From assembly GCA_933228675.1 (NCBI GenBank), contig OW121744.1, positions 56,625,775-56,689,774 on the forward strand: a stretch of 64,000 bases of DNA. Direction: 5' to 3'. How positions within the stretch are numbered: the stretch's first letter is position 1; each line of letters opens with the position of its first letter. A program made the translations under genes and the position numbers. This DNA comes from Stomorhina lunata. Its lineage: Eukaryota; Arthropoda; Insecta; Diptera; Rhiniidae. Below, in pieces: positions 44,590 through 56,437 of the stretch. The notes under the pieces are model-generated. The model had not been told where the DNA came from. It saw only the letters and a list, made by a program, of their open reading frames with translations, and searched no databases.

Positions 44590-45480
44590 GTTAGGTTAGG
44601 CAGGTAGACAATGATAAATCAGCGTAATTTGGGTCCTAGAAACGGTCTCCTAGTGGAACCTGCAAGGGATATGTTGAAAAAAGAAAGATATACAGTGATT
44701 AATTCCAGACCATCGATAAGTGGGTTATTCAAGCCAGCCTGTAGCCTTGATAAATAAGAGATAAATTAATGTCAATACTCACTAGATCGGATATATCATG
44801 CAAAAAAAGCGACCTAGATAATAAGCCCTTAAATTTGAATAAGAGGGGCAGTGGCAGAAAGGATGAGTTGCTGTCTCATCCTCTTCTATGTTGTGACAAC
44901 TGCGGCAGTAGTCACAGTGTTAAAAATTAAGCCTTCTGGCATGCAAACTAAAAACGCAGTGTTGTGTTAAGGTTGAGATTAGATTTCGGAGTCGGTGGCG
45001 AGAAAGATATACCAAACATTTAAAACGTTTATTATTGTAGGATGGCCATTTTTTTAGAGATTGAACAAGTGATTTCAGTGAACCAAGTGTTCTGGGCTGA
45101 CCATTAGAAATTAAGTCTTCTGGCATGCAACCCAGAAACGCTGTGTCCTCTTAAGGTTGATATTCGCTTGCAGAGTCGGTGGCGAGGTAGATATACCAAA
45201 CATTTAAAATGTTTATTATTGTAGGTGTGCCATGTTTGCCTGGAGATTGAACAAGTGATTTCAGTGAAGCAAGTGTTCTGGGCTGACCCATAGAACAATT
45301 GCCTAATTACTGATTTGCAGGCGGATACCGGTAAGCCCGTAAATTGATCGATGCTTTCCCGACTCAGGAGAGCGCCGGATTTAGCAAGTTCGTCCTCAAT
45401 GGAGTTAAAAGGTATGTTGTTGTGTCCGGGTACCCAGATCATCTCGTTAAGAGATGGAGGAAGTCTTATCCTCAATGTCA
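44590..45480 (-). pseudogene. RNase H-bearing LINE, 3' end remnant with tandem duplication
   Basis: On - (45475 downward) it has MIWVPGHNNIPFNSIEDELA with KSGALLS (end of RNase H), CSISRQTWHTYNNKHFKC then RHRLCKRISTLRGHSV, a second copy of the last part (45126-44920), then HCPSYSNLRAYYLG. The segment 44928-45109 duplicates 45110-45300. The element ends at about 44587 with CCTAACCTAACCTA, the same kind of tail as the LINE at 14955. Confidence 0.8.
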
Positions 45481-46490
45481 GCCAACGTCTTAATAGACCA
45501 TGCTTAATAGCGGGCTTGTGGCCAAGCAGCTGAAGCTTCCTTGCAGCAGCACACCGCTAAAGAAAGGTCTTTATGGCCGGAGTGGTGTGCTTCTTAGTTG
45601 GGTATGCCGCAGTAAGTGGACCCGAATCCAGGTTCTCAGTCTCCTTGGTGTACTAAGAAGGAGTCTTTCGAGAGTTATTTTGCGTTGCAACTCTGGGACT
45701 CCTTTGGGAATGTACAGGGAGGATACCCGAACCTGAATTCGCAGTACCCTTTAGGTTTTTTACCAAAACTAAGTAATTTTTTTCCTGGTCGAGGGTCTCC
45801 TTTTACAGTGTTTCGAGTCGCACTTATAGCTTTTTTAACGCCCTAAGACTGGCACTGCTGAGATTATGAACCCACCGGCCAGACACATGGGGCATGATTT
45901 GGTTGTACTTGGATCCATGGTTTGGTTGGTGGCATTTATACTTGCAGCCAAGTCATTTATAAAACTGACGCACCAAACAGGGCCACCCAATATTGGAACA
46001 GACGTCCTGTGGATTTACAAAACCTTCGGACAAAAAACAGGATTTTTAAATCCAAATGGACAGAATCTAGAGTTCATTATAAGCAGCACTGAAAGACTGC
46101 TGTAGCCCAATGTAGGAAACAGACGCCAGGTGATATGGGGATGGTAAGCCCGTCTGGTATGGGTGAAATTACCGGAGATGTAACACCCCCACCAGCATAG
46201 CCTTATTGTTCATTTCGCGTAAGCCTCTATATCGCGACAAGATGACTACCCATAGCAGAGGCAGTCATTTTGTTATTGTTTTTTCCAGGAGTATGTTACT
46301 AGACCGATGTCCTAACCCATATTTGTATAGTTATTGTGGGGGTACTCAGGCACATGTTAGCTCACTACATAAACGGGTGTTAACGAGATGAAGGAAGAAC
46401 CGTTTCTTGGTATCCAGCATCCCCTACATCACCCAGCAAATAATATAAATTATTTTTTTTTATCTGTGAGTTAAAAAAAATAAATGGAGG
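45481..46490. other. unassigned stretch, possibly upstream LINE sequence
   Basis: Less AT-rich than its surroundings. On - it runs into the RNase H remnant, and RCAAARKLQLLGHKP / LLRRWLTLRIRLPPSLNE read in from about 45600. Above that no domain is recognised in either strand, and the frames of 60-79 codons do not resemble a known protein. It could be LINE sequence too decayed to read or a separate element. Confidence 0.35.
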
Positions 46491-47000
46491 AATAAGAACC
46501 AACAAATTTTAGCTTGATATCTTGAACAGCTTTGACGCACCTGCTATTTTAATTCGCTGGATTTTATTGTATACCAAGTTTAAGTTTCTTTTATTAAAAG
46601 AATACATTTTAAACCTAAAATTTTGAACTTTAACCCGGGGAAGAAAGGGTTAAAATTATCCAGCTTTGAAGTACACATTCCCCATATACTGAGCAATAAT
46701 ATTCAATTATAGCTTTATCAAAATTTAGCAGATGTAAAATTTAACAAGTACATATTTGACCAAATAATGACCAAAAAATTCAATTTTGGGAGAAATCGGC
46801 GAACTTAAATATCTGCAAAAGTGTTCAAAAAATTGACCCAATTTATTTATTATGGCTTTCATATTGACCTTTACCTCAAACTTTGGCGCCATGGTGGCAA
46901 TGGTAAACGTTATCCGATCACAATAATATTTCATATTTCGATTATTAGAATCAAATGGAAAAAAACTGGAGGATGAACTTATCTACGAATTTCTCTCTCA
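46491..47000. repeat. dispersed repeat shared with 51590-51860 and 49740-49800
   Basis: GCTTGATATCTTGAACAGC..TTTAATTCGC recurs in the same sense at 51600-51650. CACATTCCCCATATACTGA..TATAGCTTTAT recurs inverted at 51715-51770. ACGTTATCCGATCACAATAA..TTTCATATTTC recurs inverted at 49745-49795. Non-coding. Confidence 0.6.
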
Positions 47001-47799
47001 TCCACCCAATTCTCCAGATTTAGTTCCTAGTGACTATTTGTCAAAAAAGTGAATTTACTTCCTAACCTCAAATTTGACCACGCTTCATACAGAAGACATA
47101 GAATACTCAAAGTTTAAAACAAAAATTACCCTTCAAACTTTTAAAGGAACTTTTCAAAGGTTTTTAAAAATTATCAAAGTCTTTCAATCAATAAATTATA
47201 TTTCTTAAATTTTGTGATTTTATCCCTAAAGAGTTTCTGATGTGGAACAACCTCCTCCCAATATTCTTAATCAACCTATTTAAAGACCATAAATGAAGGG
47301 TATAAAAGTTTCCACGAGTGAATATATCACTGTCACTTGTATTATTTTTAAATTTTTTGTTTAAAAATCGTATACTTTTATAGAATTTGCTTATCAATAA
47401 TTAATAATCGTAAATTCACTGATGCCTATAATGAAAGTGAAAATTTTCCAATCATTCAAAGTAACAAGAGACATAAGTACAATAATCATAAATGTAATTG
47501 AAATTGAATTTGAAATTTAAATAAAAAAAAATTAAAACCATGCGAAAAAATCACTTAAAGTGACCAACTCTTTATCGTTCAAAAGATTACGAATAAATAT
47601 TTGCAAATTTTTTACTACAAATGTACGATAGCTAATTCCAAGATTACGAGTCAAAAATAAATTCTTAAATTAACGTTTATTATCGCAAAGATTTTATGCA
47701 CCTGTTAAGAGGTATTATAAAAATAATAATAAAGTTTTGAATTGGGTGCTTATCGTTTACTAGAAGAGTGTAACAATTCAAAAATAAATTTTATATCTG

Positions 47800-48790
47800 G
47801 GAAGGATCTTTGAAACTAGCGGACCAATTTTTCTGAAATTTTGACAGTGTAGAATGGTGTGACCGGTAGTTACTATAGGCTAAATTTTTTTTTCGAAATC
47901 TCAAGTGGGCGTGACCCCTCCCACATAACTCACATATTAAAAATGACAAATATAGGCGATCAAAAGGCCTGATTATTCTGAAATTTTGACAGTATGTTAA
48001 AGTGTGGGCGATGGATAAACTAGGCCAGATTTTTTTTAAAATCTCAAGTGGGCGTGACCCCTTCTATATAAATCAGATACTAAAAATTAAAAATATGAAT
48101 GATCAAACCGACCGAGTTTTCTGAAATTTATACAGTGTGGTAAGGTGTGACCGGTGGTTAAAATAGGCTAGGTTTTTTTCTGAAATCCGAAGTGGGCGTG
48201 ACACCTCCCATATAAATCAAATATTGAAAATGTCAAATATGAATGACCGAGCGGGTCGATTTTTCTAAACTTTTGACAGTATGGTAAAAATAGCCAAGGG
48301 TTTTTCAGAAATCTCAAGTGGGCGTAACCCCTCCCATATAACTCATATATTAAAAATGACAAATTTTTCTAAACTTTTGACAGTATGGTAAGGTGTGACT
48401 GGTAGTTAAAATAGCCAAGGGTTTTTTTCAGAAATCTTAAGTGGGCGTGAACCCTCCCATATAACTCATATATTAAAAATGACAAATATGGATGACCCTG
48501 CGGACCGATTTTTCTAAACTTTTGACAGTATGGTAAGGTGTGACCGGTGCTTAAAATAGCCTAGGGTTTTTTCAGTGGGCGTGACCCCTCCCATGTAACT
48601 CATATATTAAAAATGACATATATGGATGACCCTGCGGACCGATTTTTCTAAACTTTCGACAGTATGGTAAGGTGTGACCGGTGGTTAAAATAGCCAAGGG
48701 TTTTTTTCAGAAATCTCAAGTGGGTGTGACCCCTCCCATATATGTAAGCAAAATATTAAAAATGACAAATATGGATGACCGAGCCAAGCG
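47800..48790 (+). repeat. ~130-145-bp tandem array (Helitron-associated family)
   Basis: About seven units with the same modules as 13661-14265: GACCGATTTTTCTAAACTTT, GACAGTATGGTAAGGTGTGA, AAGTGGGCGTGACCCCTCC and AAAAATGACAAATATGGATG. It begins with GGATCTTTGAAACTAGCGGA, matching the lead-in of the other array; the Helitron-like 5' tip itself is absent. Confidence 0.85.
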
Positions 48791-48819
48791 ATTTTGAAAA
48801 TAGGAAAACGGATTCACGA

Positions 48820-49142
48820 ATATTGGTAATATGATTTTTGTTTGATAATAGTTTAACTGTCGATTGTTTGAAGATTTTTCATGATTATTTGATGGTTGTT
48901 TGACAGTTGTTGGATGATTGATTGACTGATGACTGTTTGAAGATTTTTAATGATTGTTTGATAATTGTTTCAAGATTAACTAGCGTTTTTATGACAGTAG
49001 TTTGAAGATTTTTTAACGATTGTTGTTTGATGATTGACTGACGACTGTTCAATGATTTTTAGTGATTGTTCGATAGCAGTTTCACGATTGACTGACGACT
49101 GTTTGATGATTATTTGACGATTGTTTGATAGTTTTTCGATTA
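48820..49142 (+). repeat. degenerate GATTGTTTGA minisatellite
   Basis: Irregular repetition of GATTGTTTGAT/GACTGACGACTGTTTGA words, 12-30 bp units, between the tandem array and the Helitron tip. Confidence 0.75.
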
Positions 49143-49371
49143 TCTATACATATAAAAAAAATTTCGCGCCTGTTTGTCTGTATGTTGTTTAATATTTATG
49201 GACCCATTTGCTTTCGAAAACGTTTAAATCACACATGAATGAGGAGTACTGCCATTCACAAAAATAAAATAAATATATATGCAAATACATTATTAACGGA
49301 TTCAATTAAAAAATATTTCATAACTGTTAATTTTTAAAGAAAGTGTAAACACAGCGGGTAAAATCAGCTAG
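49143..49371 (+). mobile_element. short non-autonomous Helitron
   Basis: Starts A|TCTATACATATAAAAAAAAT and ends CAGCGGGTAAAATCAGCTAG|T, with the Helitron hallmarks of 5' TC, 3' CTAG and insertion between A and T with no duplication. A weak hairpin-like GCGGG..sequence precedes the 3' end. The 5' end is shared with 13661. About 229 bp, no coding. Confidence 0.65.
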
Positions 49372-49394
49372 TAATTTATAAAAAAAATTAAATT

Positions 49395-49628
49395 TTTTTC
49401 TCGTCCCTTTTTTGTTATTCCCTGGGGTTTAGAGCAAGGGATTTTTTCCCCGGGAACTTATCAATCATTGTCGTAGTTTTTAAAAAGTTTAATCTCTAAA
49501 ATTATGTTACCACGTAAACCGATAAAGGCAAAAGTGAAATATTTATATTTTCAGCTTAACCAGCTGTTCCCGGGGGAAAAATCTCCTATTTTAAATCCCA
49601 GGAAATAAAAAAGGGAGACGAAAATCAG
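49395..49628. mobile_element. palindromic MITE with CCCCGGGAAC arms
   Basis: CTCGTCCCTTTTTTGTTATT ... TTTTTTCCCCGGGAAC (49400-49458) pairs with GTTCCCGGGGGAAAAATC ... AAAAAAGGGAGACGA (49566-49624), giving arms of about 58 bp and a 107-bp loop. No coding or clear target duplication. Confidence 0.6.
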
Positions 49629-49869
49629 AATCAGCAACTTTGATATTATTGTTATTTTATTTTAAGAAATCGAAAGTTTAAAGTTGAAAATTTACATACC
49701 TAAATAAGATTTTCCGCGAGGGGATATTTTTTCGAATTCAGAAATATGAAATATTATTGCAATATGAAATATTATTGCAATCGGATAACGTTAACCTGTA
49801 CCGCCATATTATGCCATTCCTGCTGCAAAAAAAAAACATTTTTTGACCAATCGAATTTGAAAAATCGAA

Positions 49870-51290
49870 TGATGCAGTTCTATAGAGAAGAGTCTAGATA
49901 GTAAGGATCAATAATTGTTTTCAAGAAAAAGTTATATTATGTGTTATAAAAAATGTGCTTAATGTTCTAAAACGAAAAGTGATGACATTTTTCACCAAAC
50001 TCAGTAGCTCACGCATCGAATATAGTTCCACAGCTTTAATCTTGATGTCGTTTTTAATAAGGTTTATATAGCTCTACAAAATTCAGTGTTTTCATGTTTT
50101 TTTTTTTTTTTTTTTTGCAAAAACTAAGTTGGCTCGGTGCTACCACCATAACCACGTGAAAGGCAAAAGTCTCTTCTTTAGATTGAGCGGAAAAAATTTA
50201 CCGAAATTTACCCATCGTAGAACAAAGTTCAAGATTTTCTAAAAAAAGTCACGTAAATTGTTACGCATTATTTAAGCAAAAAGTGTTGCAGTCGTTTAGG
50301 CAAATTGCATTTAAGTGAAAGTCCAAGGCAGGTATCCCTAGGAGTCGACGGATTTCCATCAAAATTAGTAGAGCTCTTGGGTCAACTAATAGACGTGTGC
50401 CGAATTTCATCAAATTCTGTTGAGAATTGCGGCTTATATATTGAGAAGAAAATAAGTGGGTCCATTGCAGGACGGATATACGGATTTCCATCAAAATTAG
50501 TAGAGCTCTTGGGTCAACTAATAGACGTGTGCCGAATTTCATCAAATTCTTTTGAGAATTGCGGCTTATATATTGAGAAGAAATTAAGTGAAAAATAAGT
50601 GGGTCCAATGCAGGACGGATAGAAGGATTTCAACCAAAATTAGTAGAGCTCTTTGTTGGATAAACTAATAGACGTGTGCCGAAGTTTATCAAATTGAGAA
50701 CAAAAATAAGTGAAAAATGGAATCCAAGGCAGGCACCTCAAAGAGTCAAGGGATCACATCCAAAATTAGTATAACTTTTTCTTAGATCAGCTTATAGACA
50801 TGTGCAGAATTTTTTCAAATTCTGTGAAGAAAAAAAATTGCTGAAAAATTGGGGTCTAAGACAGATAGCCAAGGAGTCAACTGATTTAAACCAAAATAAA
50901 TATAAATCTTTTCTAGATCAAATTCTGTTGAGAATTGCGGATTGTACATTAAGAAGAAATGTATTTGAAAAATGTGTTCCAAGATAGGTACCCTAAGGTC
51001 GACTAATATCAACCAAAATTAGTAAAGATATTTTTTAAATCAATAGACGTTTGTCGAATTTTATAAATTCTGTTGAGAATTGCGACTTGTAGATTGAAAG
51101 ATAAATAGATAAAATTAGGGGTCCAAGGCAGGTACCATAAGGAGTCAACGGATTTCGAAAATTTTTTGAATTACTCTTATTTATATAAAACTGAACAAGT
51201 TTGCAAAATTTCATCGTTTTAGGATCACTTCTTCTATTTTTTGCACTTCGATGTATAAAGAAATACCATGACGCCAAAGTTTGAAGTAAA
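49870..51290 (-). repeat. inverted copy of the intron 2 array and its flank
   Basis: Reverse-orientation counterpart of 39800-41420: first the flank (AGACTCTTCTCTATAGAACTG near 49890, GTTGGCTCGGTGCTACCACC at 50128, CACGTAAATTGTTACGCA at 50250), then about six tandem units (TTAGTAGAGCTCTTGGGTCA, AATAGACGTGTGCCGAATTT, TCTGTTGAGAATTGCGG). Two units at 50340-50590 are nearly identical, a recent duplication. The 115- and 97-codon frames here are made by the repeat. Confidence 0.8.
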
Positions 51291-52912
51291 GGGGAATATC
51301 AAAGCCAGGGAATAAGTATAAGATTTTAATTTAACTTGGGTCAAACATATTTATTAATTAAAACTTATCGTATGTTCAGCATTTATTGAATTATTTATCT
51401 TAATTTTGTAATGTAGTAGTAGTAGTTTATTGTATGTAGTTATTTATTATATTAGAAAATTGAGCATTATTCCCAAGTCGGTTTCAAACCACCTTTTTAA
51501 TTTTCTAAAAAATTTGTTCGAGAAATGTTACAATTTAAAAACTGTTTCATCGGAGTTTTAAAATATACAAATAGAGAAATAAAATTAAAAAAAAAATGAG
51601 CTCAATATCTTGAACAGTTTCGCCGTTCCAGAGACTTCAATTCGCAGATTTTCGTCAAAATGTAATATTTCGTTATTTGCATAAATGCTTTCTTAATATT
51701 ACTTCTCTTCAAGTTTGATAAAGCTATTAATTAATATTATTATTCAGTATATGGGGAATGTATACTGAGATTTTTTTCAAAATTAGATAATTTTAACACT
51801 TTTTTGCCCGTGTCAAAGTTCAAAATTTTAGCTTTTAATGGCAAAATCGAGTTATTTTATTAGTTTTGTAACGAATATTGACAAAAAGCAAAAAAGCTTA
51901 AAAGTAATGATTTAATACTAGCATAAGGAAATAATTCCCATGAAATTGTTTTGCATAATTGGACTAATTGGAAATTGATTTTTATTAAAAAAAATCGGAA
52001 AAGTGTTTTTGGATATTATTTTGAAAATCGGTCTTTTTAGATGTATAAAATGTTAAAAACTGGGTAAAAAGTGAAATGCGTATACTAAAACAATGTCAAA
52101 AGATCCTATTAAATAAATTTGTAAAGTATACTTCTAGGAGCAATAAAAAAATAAATATCACTTTCTACAGTCCGATTCACTTATATAGGCCCACCCAAAA
52201 CGTCTTAGTTAAGAACTATATTAAAAAATCGGTTAGAGCAAATTATCATTTATCATTGTATTGCAAATTAAGTAGATTACACTCTTAATTTTAAGTACAA
52301 AATCTTATTAAAATACGTTCGTTTTAAGAGTAGAAATGTTAAACCTGAATAGAAATAAAGATGAACAAAAGTAAAAAAATAAAAATTGATAAAAAACGAA
52401 GTGTTCAACCAGCTTTTCCTGCTTAGGATATGCGGAAATGATCTTTTTGAATAAATTTAACAGGGAAAACTAAGATATTAATGATTTTTGAAGTGATTCT
52501 AAGCTAAGGACTCATGAGACTTCGAAGAAAATCGAGAGCCTATTATAACGACTATGGACCAAATATATTTTTAAGGAGAGGCTTGATATCCAAAATATTT
52601 AAATAGAAGTCAATATTTCGTCTACAATATTTTTAAGCCAATGTTCTAAAATAGATTTCTTTCTTCTCTCCGATTTTTATTAAAAGAGATGTAACTATTA
52701 TAAATTAACTGATTCCTAATAAAAAATTGTTTTGAAAAAATTTGGTTCATAAACGTTAAACATTAAAAATAGTGCATTATCCCTAGTTTATACAAATTTC
52801 CTTGTGTTTTGAGAAGTTTAAATCACACAAAAAATGTAAAAAATTGTGATTTACGGACGGAAAATTGTGATTTCAAAACGGAATGTGATTTCAAATCACG
52901 TGATTTGCAGAA
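51291..52912. other. AT-rich intergenic stretch with a dispersed repeat at 51590-51860
   Basis: Apart from the block matching 46491-46740, no feature was recognised. Short frames such as 52076-52288 have no supporting features. Confidence 0.4.
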
Positions 52913-53234
52913 CAGGGCCCAAATTACCGCATTCGATATCGATCGAAATCTTAGATAATTTCAAAACATTTGTATAGCATACTTTAAGGATAATCAAAAT
53001 TATTTAAAAGATGCTCAGTTTGCTTTAGTTTTTTTGTAGTTTTTTGCCAAAAGATGACCAATAGTAAAAGAGTTTCATTGAACTATGTTTTTTTAAAACG
53101 TATCAAAATGGATACCAAATTTCAATAAACTTTTTGCATCGAAGTAACTTTGAACATCCCAAAAGTATACTTCACAATATTTGCTTAAAAGTCTGAGTTT
53201 TCGATCGATATCGAATGCGGTAATTTGGTCCCTG
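52913..53234. mobile_element. MITE with CAGGG-type ends
   Basis: The ends CAGGG[C/A]CCAAATTACCGC followed by ATTCGATATCGATCGAAA form about 36-bp inverted repeats around 250 bp of AT-rich sequence. The CAGGG start suggests hAT, but the 8-bp flanks (TTGCAGAA, ATAGGCTC) do not match, so this is tentative. Confidence 0.6.
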
Positions 53235-53938
53235 ATAGGCTCTCAAAATACTGTTAAATGAAAATCATTACCAAAAAAATAATTGAAACTAATTGAAATT
53301 CATTCAATTTAAAATAGTCTTAAAATTCCTGTTTTATGGAAAGTGCCTGAAAAGAAGTTAAATGTAAGAGCGTTTAATACATTACACATTAATTTTTAAG
53401 TATTTTAGAATCTAAAATTTAGATTTGATTACTTAGTGTTAAAAACATATGTAATAAAAAAATTAGCTATTTATCATTTATCAATACTGAGTCTTAATAC
53501 AATTAATGGCTTAAATTTATTAAATATTGAATCTGGTATATTCTAATAAACAACTTTTAAAGGCACAAATTTTGACTTTATAACAATTAATTTTAAAAAT
53601 ATAATTACCAACATTTTTAAAAGATTTTTGTTGTTTAGAAATTCTATATTAGAACGAAGTAGAGACTTCGTAATATTTCGTATAGAAATATACTAATTTG
53701 TGCCAGCCGGTGTTTTGTTTTTTCCTATATAGAAGTGTGGCGCAAATGTAGTTAATGGAATACAATTCCTTTTAAAAATTTTATAACAAAAATTTGTTAA
53801 AGTCATTTACAATTTTTAATAAAAATTCATATATAAAATTTATACCAAAAAAGCCATATAATCTTCATGCATTTCTTAAGTATCATATAATGCCCTCAAC
53901 CCAATTACATTCAAATCAAATAAAATTTTATACAACAT
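53235..53938. other. intergenic stretch downstream of PSMG2
   Basis: AT-rich; should contain the 3' UTR of the - strand PSMG2 gene, but no clear polyadenylation signal on - was found near its stop. Confidence 0.4.
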
Positions 53939-54670
53939 CTAAAATATAAGTTCTGGTATATCATTTCCGAACAACAGCTTCCATGATATGGGTACTGTCA
54001 ATTTTATGCCACCCTTATCAGTCTTAAATCCTAAAAATTCATCACAAAGTTCACTCAGCTCCTTTATTATCATTGTAGCATCTGCGGAATTGTCACCTTC
54101 TAATAAATAGCGGAATAAAAGCATAACTGGTATTTTCTTTTCATCCAAGATACGATGCAATTGCAAAGCATTGCCACCACCAAATATTGTTTCTCCTTGA
54201 AATTCTTTCCATTTGACCAGTTTCAGTTGTTCCTGATGCGATTCTTTGAAATTATCACTGGCCTTGTATTCGTAAGGGCAAGCTGCAATAGTACGTTTTT
54301 CGAAACCAAAGCTACCACTTAGGATTATAACTCGTGCGGCTTTTTCTACTGTTTCTGCCAATTTATTCTGGAAATCGCTTATGTGCCGAGAAATGAAGGG
54401 CGAACGAAACTGAAAAACAAGCAGTTTATCTACGCTGCTTTCATACAATTCACAGGCTGCAACTTTCTCTTGGGGCTCATGTTGATATGCAGATGGTCCA
54501 TAAACGGGTATCAGAGCAGGATGATGCATGGAACCAACCCGCTTAAGATTTTTAGAAGATATTAACAGATCACAGGCCAATTGAGCGGCATTTCCCACGC
54601 AAATGGAAGGAATTATCACTGTATAGCCATTGAAATCTTTAATAGTTTTATTTTCTTTTAGTTGCAGCAT
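53939..54670 (-). CDS. PSMG2: Proteasome assembly chaperone 2 (PSMG2/PAC2)
   Basis: A 243-aa single-exon protein, close to the usual PAC2 length. PAC2 pairs with PAC1 to help assemble the 20S proteasome alpha ring in the cytosol and to keep alpha rings from dimerising wrongly. Family stretches seen are PSICVGNAAQLACDLL (21-36), RVGSMHHPALIPVYGPSAY (44-62), QFRSPF (87-92), ILSGSFGFEKRT (116-127), GGGNALQLH (164-172) and PISWKLLFGN (227-236). The C-terminus is PELIF; no clear HbYX tail is visible. The ATG at 54670 is the first in frame and gives the expected N-terminus. There are no frameshifts, so it is probably functional. ERp60 lies 4.3 kb away on the other strand; the spacing gives no sign of shared control. 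Confidence 0.93.
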   Translation of the reverse strand: MLQLKENKTIKDFNGYTVIIPSICVGNAAQLACDLLISSKNLKRVGSMHHPALIPVYGPSAYQHEPQEKVAACELYESSVDKLLVFQFRSPFISRHISDFQNKLAETVEKAARVIILSGSFGFEKRTIAACPYEYKASDNFKESHQEQLKLVKWKEFQGETIFGGGNALQLHRILDEKKIPVMLLFRYLLEGDNSADATMIIKELSELCDEFLGFKTDKGGIKLTVPISWKLLFGNDIPELIF

Positions 54671-55085
54671 TTAAATATGTTTCTAGTTATCGTTTTATTA
54701 TTCGTTACCGAGAATGACAATTGTTTTTTATAAACAAAGGTGATGCCAGATGTTTTACATATCTGTTGAATTCAGTAAAGACAATCTAGCGATTTTATAT
54801 GATGAAATATTAATCAACTAATTCAAATGTTCAAATTACAGTCATGGACATAAATATCAAATAACTATAAGTTAACGGTAATGGTATGTTGGATTATTTG
54901 TGTATCTACATTTTAGACTATATCTGTAACTAAAGGCGGTTAATCTAATTTCAATATTGCTAAAATTAGAAGATACTACTAAAATGTTGTACAAAACGTA
55001 ACAAAAACATATGCGATAATTAAATTTTTCTTGCCCAAATGAAAGACTTGACTAATTATGAGTATAACAAGACAATTCCATGAAC
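54671..55085. promoter_or_regulatory. 5' flank of PSMG2
   Basis: Upstream of the - strand start codon at 54670. AT-rich; no distinct promoter element can be named. No other gene is seen. Confidence 0.35.
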
Positions 55086-55089
55086 AGCT

Positions 55090-55290
55090 TATTTCACATT
55101 CAGGCTTGGTCATTTGGCAGCCTAGATTATCCGATTTAACGGCTTTATACTATTTTTGGTTTTGCTATGCCTATAGGAACAAGCCCGCAACGACGCACCG
55201 CAAGATAATATTGAACAATTAATTTGCGAGACATCGTCCAGTATATTGGAGGGAGTGCGCCAAAATTGGACTTGACTTTCAACATTTATA
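55090..55290 (+). pseudogene. mariner transposase C-terminal scrap
   Basis: On + it reads WQPRLSDLTALYYFWFCYAY then NKPATT (third-Asp region decayed, LDYF to LYYF), FARHRPVYWRECAKIGLDFQ, resembling the C-terminus of DD37D/DD41D-type transposases found elsewhere in the window. Confidence 0.55.
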
Positions 55291-55391
55291 TGAAATCGTC
55301 GTTTTATAAATTTCATATATTTCTGTAGGCTACATTTGAAAGGCACGTTCTCTCAGATATCACTTGTGTTCATTGTAATCCTTCCGATATA

Positions 55392-55750
55392 GAAAGAAGG
55401 AGAGAGAATGCGAACCTAAAGCTGAAAGAAATTAAGTACAGAAATAATAGAGGTAACATGTTCCATTTCGCAACTAGTTTAGATATAATGCTTTGGCCTG
55501 TTTTTAGTTATGCTATTTGCCTCCTATTTCCAAAAACGTCTATCTGAAATAAATTACACTCATCCGATAGATAGAAAGAAGGAGAGAGAATGCGAATCTA
55601 AAGCTGGAAGAAATTAAGTACAGAAATAATAGAGGTATCATGTTCCATTTCGCAACTAGTTTGTCCTTGAAAGGCTATTTTTAGTTATGCTATTTGCCTT
55701 CCATTTCCAAAAATGTCTATCTGAAATAAATTACATTCATCCGATAGTCC
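55392..55750 (+). repeat. ~177-bp direct duplication
   Basis: AGAAAGAAGGAGAGAGAATG, GAAGAAATTAAGTACAGAAA-type sequence and AGAGGTA.CATGTTCCATTT occur at 55392 and again at about 55570, followed in both by TTGCCT.C.ATTTCCAAAAA and ATAAATTACA.TCATCCGATAG. A related piece is at the window's right edge (63955-64000, reverse). Confidence 0.75.
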
Positions 55751-56160
55751 GTACGACCTCCTGATGTTTTATTAAAGCTGATAAACACTCGGGCCACTGC
55801 CCATATTCACGTTTGAACTATTGGTAAAGATCGAATTGTCTTGAAAAAGCGATGTGTGACCCACTTAGTCGTGTTAGGAATTACGACTTCGGTACTAAAA
55901 TAAACAACAACTTCTTAACTAAGTAGTCTTAGTTAACAAGGGAAAAGATGGCCCTGACCCAAATCACAGAGGTTTTGTTATAGCGCATTCACATTAAGCT
56001 CGAAAGTAGTTTTCAACTGACTCAGTCCATTAGAAGCAGAACTGCCAGATAGCCAAAATGGTGTTTGGCTATTTTTGACCTTAAAAATACTAAGGTGCGG
56101 ATGAAATGCCGATTTTTTAACTTATCTCGAAAACAAACCTAAATTCACTTTTTTACTTAC

Positions 56161-56417
56161 ATATCGCACTTGTTCAACAAGAGGGTATTAACTCAAAATT
56201 TTTAAATTTTCACTTTTTTAAGGAAATTGATGTGCAGTGGTCTTATCTACCCCCTGTAAAAATCTGACATCATTCTCACAATAATTTCACCAAAAACACT
56301 ACAGTTTTACCCCTCTTCCTTATATGAAAGTAGTAGTAAAATAAAATAGTTTTTTTGACTCTACTGAAAATTTAAAAATTTTGAGTTAATACCCTCTTGT
56401 TGATCAAGTGCGATATA
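56161..56417. mobile_element. MITE with 60-bp inverted arms
   Basis: ATATCGCACTTGTTCAACAA then GAGGGTATTAACTC (56161-56222) is the near-exact reverse complement of 56355-56417. The loop is about 130 bp. Non-coding; no clear duplication. Confidence 0.7.
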
Positions 56418-56437
56418 TTAAAAATCAGTGGGTAATA

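Noticed and set aside
50261..50608. Mirror reading frames of 115 and 97 codons
   Set aside because: Created by a recent duplication of the 145-bp tandem unit; no family signature.
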